From contig JAGVRJ010000003.1 in NCBI GenBank assembly GCA_019059635.1, forward strand, positions 186,001-250,000: a stretch of DNA of 64,000 nt, written 5' to 3'. The notes under the pieces are model-generated. The model ran no database searches and was not told the DNA's origin. It worked only from the letters and a program-made list of their open reading frames with translations. Shown piece after piece: positions 25,852 to 38,300 of the stretch. The position numbers and the translations under genes were made by a program. How positions within the stretch are numbered: the stretch's first letter is position 1; every line of letters begins with the position of its first letter. The DNA comes from Proales similis. Taxonomy: Eukaryota > Rotifera > Eurotatoria > Ploima > Proalidae.

Positions 25852-26667
25852 ATGGAGAACACGACTGGATTTGAAGTTGTTTGCGAGCGCTGCCATGAGC
25901 TCTACTCGGATCCGGTGATGTTGACCGCTTGTGGGCACAGCTTTTGTCGACACTGTGTGGAGAGTTTGGAGGCAAAACTCTGCCCCAATTGTTCAGCCGA
26001 ATTCACCCAGGAGAGTGTCAGAGAGAATTTGGCGTTGGCCAAGATCAGTGAGAAGTTCAACTCGGAGGGCAAGAAAAGACTGGGCGACCAGTTCAAAGAG
26101 CTCAGTGAACAGATCGGCCGTTTGCCTGAGGACATATTGAACCAATACGAGCAAGTGATTCAAGAGATTGACATAAAGGCCGAGACGGCGCATGCTGCCA
26201 TCGAAGAGCAGCGCGCCAATCTCATTGAGCAGATGAAGAATCACATAAAAAAAGTAAAAGAAACGCGCCATGGCGCCTACGGCCTCTATCTGCTTGAATT
26301 CAATATGAACATGATTCGGAAAGAGTTGGCCACTTATCGAAGCAGCTTTCCATCAGCCATGGCGGAGATTCGTCTCGATGAGCGCCTAGCCTGGCTCAAA
26401 CAGGAAATGAACAAAACTCTTGAAAACAACCGTCTCAAATTCAAGTCCTGTCAAGAAGAGAAGCCGATCTATATTGGCCAATTGAGTGGTCCGTTCAAGG
26501 ATCAAATTTGGATGAATCTGAAAAGCGGGAACAACGATGAAAAAAAGTCATTTTTGGCCACGACACTCAATTTGAATTCAGTTGCCAGCACCGCTTCGAT
26601 CATTCCCGGCAATAGCACGCAACAGCCGTTTCCGTTCACGTTCACCGCCAAGAACTCGATTGCTTAA
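25852..26667 (+). CDS. RING finger / coiled-coil protein 1 (TRIM-like without B-box)
   Basis: Intronless, 271 aa, ATG at 25852. A C3HC4 RING at residues 10-50 (C-x2-C ... CGHSFCRHC ... CPNC) is followed by an ENLALAKISEKF linker, then about 130 residues of heptad-rich helix (KELSEQIGRLPEDILNQYEQ) and a Ser/Thr-rich tail. RING domains of this type serve as ubiquitin E3 ligases; the coiled coil would dimerise it as in TRIM proteins. No B-box and no NHL, SPRY or other substrate domain is visible. First of three tandem paralogues and the most diverged. Confidence 0.88.
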   Translation: MENTTGFEVVCERCHELYSDPVMLTACGHSFCRHCVESLEAKLCPNCSAEFTQESVRENLALAKISEKFNSEGKKRLGDQFKELSEQIGRLPEDILNQYEQVIQEIDIKAETAHAAIEEQRANLIEQMKNHIKKVKETRHGAYGLYLLEFNMNMIRKELATYRSSFPSAMAEIRLDERLAWLKQEMNKTLENNRLKFKSCQEEKPIYIGQLSGPFKDQIWMNLKSGNNDEKKSFLATTLNLNSVASTASIIPGNSTQQPFPFTFTAKNSIA

Positions 26668-27054
26668 TGAAGAAATCTGACAGGCTTTAGTTCTTAAGCA
26701 TTACTTTTCGTTTTCTTTTGTTGTTGGATTCCATTAATTTCCGATCGACTTTTATTTCTGGCCTCTTAATTTTTTTCATATCGAAACGAGAATTGAAAAA
26801 TTTAATTTTTCTCAATCACATCCAGCCAATTCAGTTTGATGTATAGATTTCAGATCAAAATTTCCAAAATTACAAGTCCGAGGACTAGTACGCCACTGAA
26901 ATTGTTGATATGATGGATCGATAAAAAAAAAAACAGAAAATTATCAAGACACATCGTTTTCAATTTTGACTTTTGGCTTGGTTTGTACATGAAGAAGCGA
27001 TTTAAAAGAAAAAATCATATTGAAGGGAGTTCAGTTGCGATATAGAGCAGAAGA

Positions 27055-27798
27055 ATGAGTGAGTTTCCAGTGGTCTGCAAGCTTTGTGAGGATGTTTACT
27101 CAGATCCGGTAATCCTTACCAAGTGCAGTCACAGCTTCTGCCAGAAGTGCGTCGACGCACTGGAAAACAAGAAATGTCCCACTTGTGATGCCGAATTCGA
27201 TAACGACGGCGTGAAGGAAAATCTCGCCCTATCCGAATTGGTCAAGAAATTCAACACAATCGGCAAGCAAACTCTGAGCGCCGAATTCAAACAGCTGAGC
27301 AGGCAAATTGACGGTGTGCCACAAACTGTATTGAATGAGTACGAGCAAGTGATTCAAGAAATTGACCTCAGAGCAGAGTTGGTTATATCTTTGGTACAAG
27401 AGCAGCGCTTGGCTCTTATTCAGAAGATGAACAACAGAATAAAGGAAATCAGCGAAAAAGAATTGAATTGTCTATCGCAGCTGCAAGCTAATCAGGAATT
27501 AGTTCGCCAAGAGCTCAACTCTTATCTGTGCAGTTTTCCCTCTGCTGGCACAGAAGAGCGACTTAACAGCCGAATTCGCTGGCTCAAAGATAAAGCCGAG
27601 AAAACAGTCTGTGCAAATCGCATAAAACTAATTAAACCCCAAAACATTCCGAAATATATTGGAACTTTGCTTGAATTTAAAGATCTAGTGGCTTCTGAAG
27701 TTTTGCCAGTTCAAGACCAGAACTCCAACCATATTACTAAAAGTTCCAGCCGAAGCATTCGGTTTGGCAAGGCTTTTTATCAAGTTTTTCACAGCTAA
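27055..27798 (+). CDS. RING finger / coiled-coil protein 2
   Basis: Intronless, 247 aa, ATG at 27055. Same layout as the gene before it: RING (CKLCEDVYSDPVILTKCSHS ... CPTC), linker ENLALSELVKKFN, a coiled coil with the shared VLNEYEQVIQEID motif, and a short basic tail. Much closer to the third copy (shared DPVILTKCSHSFCQKCV and NTIGK) than to the first, so the 2/3 duplication is the younger one. Putative E3 ligase; no substrate can be inferred. Confidence 0.87.
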   Translation: MSEFPVVCKLCEDVYSDPVILTKCSHSFCQKCVDALENKKCPTCDAEFDNDGVKENLALSELVKKFNTIGKQTLSAEFKQLSRQIDGVPQTVLNEYEQVIQEIDLRAELVISLVQEQRLALIQKMNNRIKEISEKELNCLSQLQANQELVRQELNSYLCSFPSAGTEERLNSRIRWLKDKAEKTVCANRIKLIKPQNIPKYIGTLLEFKDLVASEVLPVQDQNSNHITKSSSRSIRFGKAFYQVFHS

Positions 27799-27846
27799 TA
27801 CGAGTCATACAAGTACAAGTTACACTATCCGATGACTAGTTTTCTT
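27796..27846 (+). repeat. 3'-flank repeat, copy 1 (after RING gene 2)
   Basis: A block of about 50 bases starting TAATACGAGTCATACAAGTA. It matches 29283-29336 with a few substitutions. The TAA stop of RING gene 2 lies inside its first bases. Confidence 0.8.
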
Positions 27847-28383
27847 TTTTTAAACAATCACCAATGCCGCCCTTGTTATGAAAATGAATAAGACTTTGTT
27901 TTTGTTGTAATGTACTTTTTATTAGAATTTCATCAATTGTCTCTCAAATGTCGATTAAATCACAAATCACTCATTGATCGAAAATGCTCAGTGAGGACAA
28001 ATAAATAACATAGGTCTTAATTGTCTTTTAAAATTTTGCTTCTTTTCAAAACTGATCAGAGCATTGCATCAGAAAACTGTTTTTCTTTTTGCATTCCCAG
28101 CCAATTTTCAGACTTTGAATGAAAGACTACTTGAACCCTAGCATTGATTCCTATGATGCCGAATACCAAGTCGTCACAAAGCGAATCGAATTAAGTCGTA
28201 ATTCAAATTCAATGCAAATAAGTTTGAAAATGCAGCATGTCAAAGTGCGTATGTTTATCAGCTTGCGTCTTAGATTGCTAGGTGACGAAAAAAATGTTAA
28301 TAAAATCGTAACAAATGTGAATGTTAAATGAATGAAAACAAGCAATTTCTCTTATGTCAAATTGAGCCGAAACAAAAAAGAAA

Positions 28384-29142
28384 ATGGTCGACTTTCCGGT
28401 GGTCTGTGAGATCTGTGAAAAAGTTTACTCAGATCCGGTAATCCTTACCAAGTGCAGTCATAGCTTTTGCCAAAAGTGTGTAGAGGCTATTGAGAATAAG
28501 AATTGTCCAACTTGTCAAGTTGAATTTGATGACGACAGCTTGAAGGAAAATCTCGCCCTGTCCGAGCTGGCCAAAAAGTTCAACACAATCGGCAAGAAAA
28601 ACCTTAGCACTGAACTCGAGGAGCTGAACGAACAGTTAGACGGCGTGTCACAAACTGTGCTGAACGAGTACGACAAAGTAATTCAGGAAATTGACATCAG
28701 GACTGAAACCGTCAAGCAAGCGATTGAGGACCAACGCTTGGCTCTGATTAAAGAAGTGAACAGCAGAGTTAAGATGGTCAGCGATCGAGGAGTGAATGGC
28801 CTATCTCAGCTGCAAATCAATCAGAAAATAGTTGGCCAAGAATTTGCCTCTTATATGCGAAATGTTCCATCAATTACGACCGAAAAGCACCTTTTCGATC
28901 GACTGCTCGAGCTGAAAAATGAACTGAAGAAAACTATCGATAGCAATCAAATCAAATTGCAATTTTCAGCCGGCATAGTTCCAACTTACATTGGCACTTT
29001 GGCATTCGCACCAAAGCCGGATGAAGATGATATAGATCATAAAACTTCATTCCCTTTTATTCAAGGCCAGCAGACCACAATGCCCATTCTAAACATTAGC
29101 CCGAAATCTTTCAGCTTTGGATCAAGTTCAAGCAGAAATTAA
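28384..29142 (+). CDS. RING finger / coiled-coil protein 3
   Basis: Intronless, 252 aa, ATG at 28384. RING (CEICEKVYSDPVILTKCSHS ... CPTC), linker ENLALSELAKKFN, coiled coil (VLNEYDKVIQEIDIRTETV), then a tail ending in a Ser-rich SFGSSSSRN. The first copy also has a Phe/Ser-rich C-terminus. Closest to copy 2. Its 3' flank carries sequence blocks that also lie at and behind copy 2, so the duplicated unit was the gene plus its downstream DNA. Confidence 0.87.
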   Translation: MVDFPVVCEICEKVYSDPVILTKCSHSFCQKCVEAIENKNCPTCQVEFDDDSLKENLALSELAKKFNTIGKKNLSTELEELNEQLDGVSQTVLNEYDKVIQEIDIRTETVKQAIEDQRLALIKEVNSRVKMVSDRGVNGLSQLQINQKIVGQEFASYMRNVPSITTEKHLFDRLLELKNELKKTIDSNQIKLQFSAGIVPTYIGTLAFAPKPDEDDIDHKTSFPFIQGQQTTMPILNISPKSFSFGSSSSRN

Positions 29143-29282
29143 GTTCAGACAGAATGTTCACCTTGACTAACTAATAGAATAGACCAAAGTAGCTTTTTTA
29201 AGTTTGCTTCATTTCAAAACTGCTGACTTGATTTCTTTTTGGTAAACAAGTTTAGCTGGGCTATTTATCAAGCGGGTTCCAA

Positions 29283-29336
29283 CTAATACGAGTCACACAA
29301 GTACAAGTTACAGTATCCCATCATTAGTTTCCTATT
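29283..29336 (+). repeat. 3'-flank repeat, copy 2 (after RING gene 3)
   Basis: Counterpart of 27796-27846, here about 140 bases beyond the stop of RING gene 3. A second shared block (AAATGCTCAGTGAGGACAAA) occurs at about 27982 and 29469, in the same order. Confidence 0.8.
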
Positions 29337-29595
29337 TCAAATAGATCAGCAAAGCCGCACTTTATATGAATAGTATGATTAACACTCTGTTTTGCAATCA
29401 TTTATCCGGATTAATAAATTAACCGTCTCTAAAACATTCATTGAATGAAATATTCATTAATTCAGTCAAAATGCTCAGTGAGGACAAATAAGTAGAATAG
29501 ACCAAAGTAGCTTCGATTGCTTCAGTTTGAAACCGATGAATTTTATTTATTTGGCACGCAAAGCACCTGTGAGTTCTCAGCGCAGTCAGAGAATA

Positions 29596-31824
29596 ATGCG
29601 AAAAGTGTTTTCCTTGCTTGGCTTTCTCTATTTCTTGACTTGTTGTGTCCGATCGGCTAAATTAGTCAAGAGCCATGACTATTGCGTTCTGGGTGCTGGT
29701 CCGGCTGGCCTCCAAGTCGCCTATTTCCTGCATCAGGCCAAGCGTGACTACGTCTTGCTGGAGAGGAGCAATGCGGCTGGCTCGTTTTTCCAAAAGTTCC
29801 CGCGTCTTGGCCGCCTCATTAGCTTGAACAAACGACACACTGGCGAGCTGAATTCTGAGTTCAACCTCCGTCACGACTGGCACTCTCTGCTCACAGAACC
29901 TACCAGCCGCTCTCCTCTGCGGTTCACTTCTTATTCGAAGCAGAATTTTCCGAACGCCTCGATTCTGGTCGAGTATTTGAACGATTTTGAGCGTCACTTT
30001 CAACTGAATGTCAAATATTCGGTTCATATCGACGAGATCGAATGCCTCAAGCCCGCGACCGATTCCACAAGCAAAGAAGCGTCGTCAAAAAAGAAGTGTA
30101 TGTTCAGACTAAGAGACAAGCACGCTTCGAATAGATTCGATTGCAGGTAAGCTTATTGAGCTCGTATTCGATCGTTGTGGTCAGTTTAAACCGGTTTGAA
30201 GAGTCTTGATTGTGAGCACTGGCCTGTCAAGGGAAAACGTGCCCAAAGGCCTTGAACACTTGGACAGCTATTCGAGTGCGCCGATGGATCCGGACTTTTA
30301 CGAAGGGAAATCGGTTTTGATTTTAGGTTGAGAGTCTGAGCCAACTCGGTGGTTTTGCTCAATTTGATTTCTTTTAACCTCAAGGACGAGGTAACGCGGC
30401 ATTTGAGACGGCGCAAGCGATTTACGGCTCGACCAACTACGTCCACTTGGTGGGGCGGTCTCCAATTCGAAACGCATTCGCCACTCACTACGTCGGCGAC
30501 CTGAGAGCCCTTAACAATCAGATCCTGGACACTTATCAGCTCAAGTCACTCGATGCGCTCTATGAGCTCGATTTCGACGAGCACTCAGTCAGTCAAGTTG
30601 ACGGAAAGTATTTCATCATCGACAAGCACGATCCCGATTCAATCGAGCAGCGCCTCTCCTACGATCACGTGATCAGGTGCCTGGGATTCAAGTTCGATTT
30701 TGACCTCTTTAAAAGGCGAGTGAAAAAGCCAAACAATGCTGATGAGCTGCTATCTAATTCAAGTTTTTAACGACCAGAATGCCGCTGACACGATTGAGCG
30801 GCCGCTTGAGCAAATATCCGGCAATTGACGCCAAGTACGAATCGATCGATTACGAAAATCTCTTCTTTGCCGGCGCGGCATCACACTCGCTTGATTACCG
30901 CCGATCGTCGGGTGGATTCATTCATGGCTTCCGCTACACAGGCAAGCTGACTAGAACATACTTTTGGAGAGAGTGGCCGATTAAGTTTTAAATCAGCTCG
31001 AGCTTTGTTCAGGCTTCTAGAATTCAAGCAGCACTCAATCAAGTGGCCTTCGACCCTTCTTTCTCAGTCGCAATTGTTTGACTTTACGCTCAAACGAATC
31101 AATGAAGCGTCAGGTAGACACGACCAAAATTCACAGTCCTGCTTGAATTTAATCACGAAACCGTCGCCTGCCAGGATTGTATCAAATGTTTGGCGTTTTG
31201 GTCGACGTTATCTCATTTGAATCGTAAGTCTTTAAGACATTCAGACTCAACTCTGACTTGAAAAGAGGCCAAGCAGAGATGGAAAGCAGTTTCGCTATTT
31301 TGAAGAAGTGCCGCTTGCTGCCCTGGACCAATTCGCTGAGCTAGCAGGCTACGATCTGAACAAGTTTGCTCTGGTCAACTTTGAATATGGACGCAACTTT
31401 TCGGGACCAGGTAGGACACAATCAACGTCCGGCTCAGGAGAGTTATGTTTCGATTTCAATAGGCCACGATGTGTTTGGAGCCAATAGGGCAGTGAACTCA
31501 GTGAGGTTCGCTCACAAGTCAAATTTCCTGCATCCGGTGTTTTATTACTTTGACAAGTCGCCGCCTAGCCCAGCGGACAAGACTCCGATTCTCCAGCTGG
31601 CAGCGATGAAGCATCACATGCTCGAAGATGTCACGAGCTCGTGGACTCGCCTCGAAGAACATCAGGAGCAATTGCGTCGATTTTTCGAACGCCTTCTCAA
31701 TACCGATCTCAAGTCAAAGTCAACGCTCGAATGCATGAGATTGCAATCTGCTTTCGCAACGACGCCACCTGCATGTGATCGCTTCAAGTCAAAACAACGC
31801 CATGCTGCTTCTATTTCTCTGTGA
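29596..31824 (+). CDS. FOXRED2: FAD-dependent oxidoreductase domain-containing protein 2
   Basis: ER-lumenal flavoprotein known in mammals for ER-associated degradation. Model of eight exons, 618 aa (human about 680), closing in frame: 29596-30146, 30202-30326, 30385-30715, 30778-30972, 31013-31113, 31175-31223, 31268-31410, 31463-31824. ATG 29596 opens on a signal peptide; an earlier in-frame ATG lies at 29536. Visible: the FAD motif GAGPAGLQ, the second dinucleotide motif [19 protein letters not shown], and the FOXRED2 blocks [42 protein letters not shown] and SNFLHPV. The third intron (30716-30777) uses GC-AG, because GT alternatives would remove the conserved CLGFKF or break frame. The fourth junction is ambiguous: 40-bp GT-AG at 30973-31012, or GC-AG at 30942-31020. 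No KDEL-like tail is seen. Confidence 0.9.
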
Positions 31825-31871
31825 CAAGATCCGAGCTCACATTGTGGGGACCGTTTAGGACAATGCAGAAT

Positions 31872-31877
31872 AATAAA
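31872..31877 (+). terminator. Poly(A) signal of FOXRED2
   Basis: AATAAA 47 bases after the stop codon. Confidence 0.55.
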
Positions 31878-32333
31878 ATTTAATTCGTTGTTGTTGTGAG
31901 TCGGCTGTTTTGAAACATGAAAATGTTTAAAACGGAAAACGATCAGAAGTCTAACGACCAATAAATAGAAAAATAACGCCTGAGCTTATTACGCCTTTCT
32001 TATGATGCTACTTTTTTTTATTGCTTTAAATTACTTTCGAAATGCCCAGGGATGCAGGAGCCTGGCTGGAAAGTGGCTGTATCGTATGACACGCTTGATC
32101 AGTTGAGTAACGGTTGTTATGACCAAAGGCACCATTCTGCTTTCCATTGGAGCTTGTAAATGTCAACTACGAAATTACGCTCTTGCCCACGCTCTAGTAA
32201 AAGATGTTCTTTTTATTATTCCACACAGAAGCCAATTGGATATAAATTCGATGAACTCGGCTCCCAATTTTACATTTCTTGAAAAAAAGTTGCGCGAAAA
32301 AATCGAGAAAACTAATCGAAATCAGAAACGAGA
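31878..32333. other. Intergenic, FOXRED2 to gene C
   Basis: About 450 AT-rich bases with no supported gene; holds the presumed gene C promoter and 5' UTR. Confidence 0.4.
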
Positions 32334-35300
32334 ATGCGATTCGCAATTCTGTTTGTCATTTCATTTTTCCGGCTGAATCAAGTCTCTGCTGCCGGTAATG
32401 GACTCTTCCTGTTTCTGGTCGAATCCTCTCAAGTTAAACGATTGCTCGTTGAAAGGACTGGGCGAGAGCTGCTCGATTCCGGCAGACTGCGCTGTTGGCA
32501 CCAAAATGTCTTGTGTTACCAATGTTTGCAGGTAACATCCTCTTACAGCGCATTCCGCCTTAGGACTTCTCATCGTTCGCTTCCTAGCTGTATCGCTGGC
32601 TATGTAAACATTTCGAATCAATGCGGTGAGACATGCCCGAAATTTGGCTCTATTCGAATGAAAATTTTAAAATTTTTCTTTTACTGTCTAGTTATGGGGC
32701 TTTTGAATGGCGTTGGAACAGCTGACCTGACGGGCGATCAGTTTGAAACGCTCGCTGCTGTCTCTTACTTGTCCATCGTTTCTTATGAGTTTTTGGTGGG
32801 CATCCGCGATAGCCGATGTGGCCAAAACTCAATCGTGTGCGCAGCCGGAGGTCCTTCGGCTAATCCGAGTTCGTTGAGACTGGTCGCGTGCGGTCTCTGT
32901 CAGTCGGCACTTTCTCCGACTGTGATCAATACTCCAGTCCAGTCTGGCGTTGCATACTGGTATTTGACTTTTGATGTGAGCTTCGGCTTTGCGCCTTCAT
33001 CGATCATCAATCAGGCTTCGGCCGATTTACATGATCCGGCAAGCGACCAACGTCTCTCCTGGCACACAGGTGGCCCTGGCTACAGAGCTGGCACGGAGAT
33101 AGACGACAATGTCATCAACAAATACGTGTTCCTCCGAGCCATTAAACTCATTTGTCCTTCCAACTGGACTGTTGGATTTGAGCTCACTTGTAACGTGGTT
33201 GTCTCGGCGGCAAATCTGCCAGCATTGCGAATCGATTTTGACTTTGGCGACGGATCTAGCAGCGTCCAGTCGATTCCAACTACTGGCATTCAAGTAACGC
33301 ATACCTACGCGACTGTCGGCCACTTTACTCTCACAGCATCGATCGACGCCTATGCAATGTGGGAGAGTTCGACAATTTACTCTTCGATCGGTATGCTCTG
33401 CTTGCTCTCAGTCAGTCAAGACTTTCGCTCAATCTAAATACCCGAAGCTGACTACGGCGTTGAATGCGACGATTCTGGCCAGTGCCAGTCTCATCTGATT
33501 TGCAACAACTTCATATGTCGGTGAGTATTTGCAATTTTCATGTTTCCTGCGTCCAATTTTCTGATTGGAAAATCTCTCCAGCTGTCCGGACGGTTTCTTC
33601 GAGGATGTGGACCGCTGCGGTGAGAAAAGAATTATATTTGACTTTGGCTACGTTGAATCTTAGTTGAACGGTTTTTAGTGCCCGGCTTGCTGACTTCTTA
33701 TTCGAGGAGTGCGCTCGAGTCAAGCGGAATGTCACTGATTCACAACAAAGGCTTTTATGTGCCAACAGCTCACTCGGAGCTTGAGCTCATTCGTGACCAG
33801 CATTGCGAGCTGAGCGATTTTATTTGCATCGGTGCCGGAGTTGAAGGAGTGGATGATCTGCAAATGCTCGCTTGTGCTAGATGCCAGCAGGCGTTGACCA
33901 ACACTCCAATAAACAGCGCCTATTTGGTCGACTACGCCTTCTGGTACAATGCGGACACGAAAAGCTTTGGCATCGCGCCCAACAACGTGATCAACCTGAA
34001 TCCGTACGATACTGAGAGCGGAGACGGCGCTCTACGCTTTTCATGGAATCTGGACGGCACAGGAGGCGGCCGTTTGGGCACCAGCACGTCGCCGTCGAGT
34101 GCGGTCCGCAAGTACATTTGGACAAGCGCGTTCATTTTCAATCTAACTTGTCCGACGAGCTGGCCCGCTTGGAATCCGATTGAATGCGAGATGTTCGTTA
34201 TCAATCCAGCAGCGGGCATCAATGCTCTTGCCGACCACGGCGATGGAACCAACCAAACACTCCCGATTGTGTCCGGCCCGAATTTAATCAATTGGACTTT
34301 TCAAAGCGAGGCACTGGTCACCATTCAGGTGTCAGCAGGAAACAAAATGGCTTCGGCACTTGTAAACATTACCCGTGAGTGGTCGTCTTTTGACATTTTC
34401 TTGTTCATTGGCGATTTTTTGAACTTTTTCTGGCTATTTTAGCTGCTTTCGAACTTAGTTGTCCGGATCAAGTTGCTTACGGTCTGCTGGCCGTGTGCAC
34501 TTTGAACAAGTTCGCATCTGGAACCTTTGATGCGGTTACTTTGTACGGTGATCAATCGAGTGAGGAATTTACCGTCGAAGCTGCTCAGACGATCGTCAGT
34601 AAATTGTATGCTCGCGGCGGGTTGTTCAACTTGAGCGTTGAGATAGCTCAACTGAGTATTGTGGTCGAGCAGAGTATTTTAGTGCGACCTTCGATCTGCT
34701 ACTCGCCTCTGATTTACATCGACAATTGGAGTGAACGTGACGAGCCCAGATTGGCCGAGAGGTCCAAAGCTCTACGTGTTAAATCTTACACTGAGCTGCT
34801 ATGCGAATCCAAGTCATTTACCGTCGCCCCCGTTTGGACCGTTAGGCGTCTGGACGCGAGCGATGACTTTGCGCCGATTGAAACCTTGGACCTGAGCCAT
34901 GTGAGCTCTGCGAGAACTGGCGAGCTGGTGCTCTTGGAGAACACTCTTCGGCCGGGCGTGTATGAGCTGCAGGTGCTAGTCACCATCGGATTCAACGATG
35001 GTCAAAGAGTCAACAGCTCCAACACGACTTACATTCGAGTGCTAACTTCTGGCGTTGCTGTGCACGCTCTCGAAGGTGGAATGAACGAAATTAGAATCGG
35101 CGCGTCACAGTCTCTTCAGCTCAATCCGGCTCGATTCTCTCTGATCCTTGACGAACTTGTCTCAGTCACAGATTTGTCGTTCAGCTTCTTTTGCACCTTG
35201 AACAGATTGGACGTGGCCAGTGCAGGGCAGCCAGTTTTTTCCAGTGACCTTTTGAGCAAAAAACAAAGCGGCTCGTCCATGTCAACTGACCCGGACTGTT

Positions 35301-38300
35301 TTTCCTCAGCGAACGGTTTCTACTTTTCCAACAGCGGCAACACTTTGAACATTGAAGCCAACTCTCTGGTTGCCGGTGCTAATCACGAGTACCTCTTCAA
35401 AGTGCAGACCGAGCATGAATCTGTTTCGTACTCTCAGCTGGTCAGAGTAACCGTGGATGCAAGCAGCAGCATCATTCCACTGCCAGTTCTGAGGTGTCGC
35501 TTTCCGAAAGCCTGCTTTCCTCTCTCGTCCTTGAGCCCGAACCAAACTGCAGCCAATTATCAAATTGTCAATCCGAGCTCAAAACTGATCATCGACGCCT
35601 CATGTCAAAGTGACTGTAGCGGCCAAACAGACTTTTCTTTTAAGCTCTTTATGGACACATTGGGCGATGGCCAATGGACTCAGTTTGCTTTCTTGTCCAG
35701 CTACGTGCCATCAACTGACACAGACGAACTAACTCTACCGTCCGAGTTGTTTTCTGACTATGAGAGCGTTGCCTATTGGAAAGTGGAGCTTACGATCACT
35801 TCGAACGGACTGAGCAGTGGCAGGAGCTCAATGACCCTCAAGCCTAATCTGCTTCCGGACGGAGGAAACTGTTCGGTTTGGCCTACGATGGGAACAAGTC
35901 TTGACACCGAGTTTGAAATCACTTGCGACGGCTGGTCTGACCCTGATGGAGTAGTTGAAAGCTACGAATACTTTTTCACTTATTCGGGCAGTCTGAATCC
36001 AGTCGCATTGAGCCACTCAAGCACCGGATCAGTCTTTGTTCAACTGCCACAAGGACCCGAGTCTGACAGCCACCGAATTCAACTTTTTGTGAACATAATC
36101 GACAATCTGCTTGGAGTGCGCGTTTTCAAATTTGCCCACCCAGTTCAAGTGGTGCCCGATGCCACTCTGGCGAACAGACTGGCCACACAACTTCTCGACT
36201 CGACCTTGCCATCCTCGCCTCTGTTCAATCAACTGAACAGCGGTGACCTCGCCACCGTAGTCAAGAACGTCGTGAGCATTTCGACTGTGTTCAATCTACA
36301 AGCAAACGATGCGAGCGCAGATGAGCAAGCAAACAGGGATCAGCAGACTAAAATCAGAGATTTCTTCACGCACAAGATCTTGCAATTCACTGCGTCCGAC
36401 GTGAGCAGTATGAAGCTGATGGGCTCGGCATTGTCCTCAATCAGTGAATGTTCTGCCCAAGTGACTCTTTCCACTTCGGTGAGTAGCTCGGCTTGAACGT
36501 CTCCGATCAGCATTTTCAAATCGGCCTCAATTTAGAAAAGGGTGCTGGACAAGTGCATTGAGTTGAGTCGACGTCTTGAGCATTTGTACCATCAAATGAA
36601 CATTGACGATTTGCTTCAGACGCTTCCTTCAATACTCGCAGCCATTTCAAACTCTCTTCAAGTGAGTAGCTTCTTTTGCCGTTCTCGCTCTGCTCGGCTG
36701 TGAAACAACTGTTCGAAAGGCGGTTAATGCTCCACTCATCGACTCGGCTGGTTTTATCGGGTCGGCTCATGCCAATGATCACAGAACGCAGCTGGCTCAA
36801 ATGATTCAGGCCAGTTCAAAGGCGATCAGAACTTTGTCCACGTCTCTTCTTTTCCACATGAGTCTGAATGAGACGCAATTGATTCAAATTTTGAACATGA
36901 ATATCAAACTGGAGAGGTCACGAGCATTTCTTTTGGCCACCGACCTTGCAGTGGACGGAGGCGGTGCCGTAATTTCAGCAAACGCATGTGAGATTATTAA
37001 TCTGAACGAGCCTGATTGCAAACAGCGGATATTGGGTCGTCAGGTGAGTGACATGCGCCAACTTACTCTTGGGTGCTCATTCGTTAAAGCAAATCGCTTC
37101 GAAGATTATTTGGCAAGCAGATTCTCTGATTGGAATGAACGGAGACGGACGATTGGGGCTGGAAGAATCAGACGCAATCGACATGAGTCTATTCTCATCC
37201 GATGGAACAGAGAAGTCAGTCAAGGACCTGATTCGACCGATCGGGTTCTGGATTCGGTCCGATTCCTCGATCGACATTGCACAATTTCAAATGTTTGAGC
37301 TGACCAATCAAAACGAAAGCGTATTGCATTTGGCCGTTGACCTGGACGGCAGTTCGACTTCTCTTCATGTGCAATTCAAAGCCGAAAACCTCTCGTCCGC
37401 GTCGGCTTATTTGGTCGCTCTCAGATTTGGCTCTTCTCCGCAGATAGAGGACGGTCGGCTCAGCGCTGACCTTTGGCAGACATTTTGCCCAGGAGAGCAG
37501 ATTAGTGATTATGGAGACAGCTTCTGGCAGTTGAACGCAAATATGAGCACAGTTAACTCGTTCTCTGGATTCACTGGCATTTCCTTGTTCGAACTCGATT
37601 CTTCACTTTGCCAGCCGGGAATCGAAAACTCCGTTTCTGTGGTAAACAAGGTCAGAGGCAACTTTAGCCAGAACATTATGGTCAGAGTACTGCTCCGCGG
37701 CTGCCATTATCTCAATGAGGCAAGTGGCGAATGGCTCTCTGACGGTGTCGAGATCCTGGCCGACTCGAATTCAACACACACGCATTGTGCCGCCCGTCAT
37801 TTAACCTCGTTCGCAGGAGGCTTTGTTGTTCTACCAGCAAGAATTGACTTTGCAGACGTTTGGGCAAATGCTTCCTTCGAACGCAATCCGACCATCTACG
37901 CCCTCTGCATCGCCCTCGTCTGTCTGTTCATCGTTCTGGCAGTGTGGGCCCGTTGGATGGACTGGAGGGACAAACGTAAGATCGGCCTGGTGCTTCTGCC
38001 CGGTGACGGCGATCTCAAGGACAAGTATTTGTACGAAATCATCTTCTTCACTGGTGCAAGGAAGAGTGCAGCAACGGAATCAAAAGTGAGCTGTGTTCTG
38101 TCAAGCGATACCCGCGAGACATCCATCATAAAGCTGAGAGACGAGAGTGGACGAAAGCCATTTAGGAGAGGAGGCGTCGACTCTTTTGTGTACGCGAGTG
38201 ACATTCCATTGGGTGATCTGACCTATCTCAGAGTGTGGCATGACAGTAAGGGCAGACTTGGGACTGCAGGCTGGTACCTGAAATACGCGATCGTTCATGA

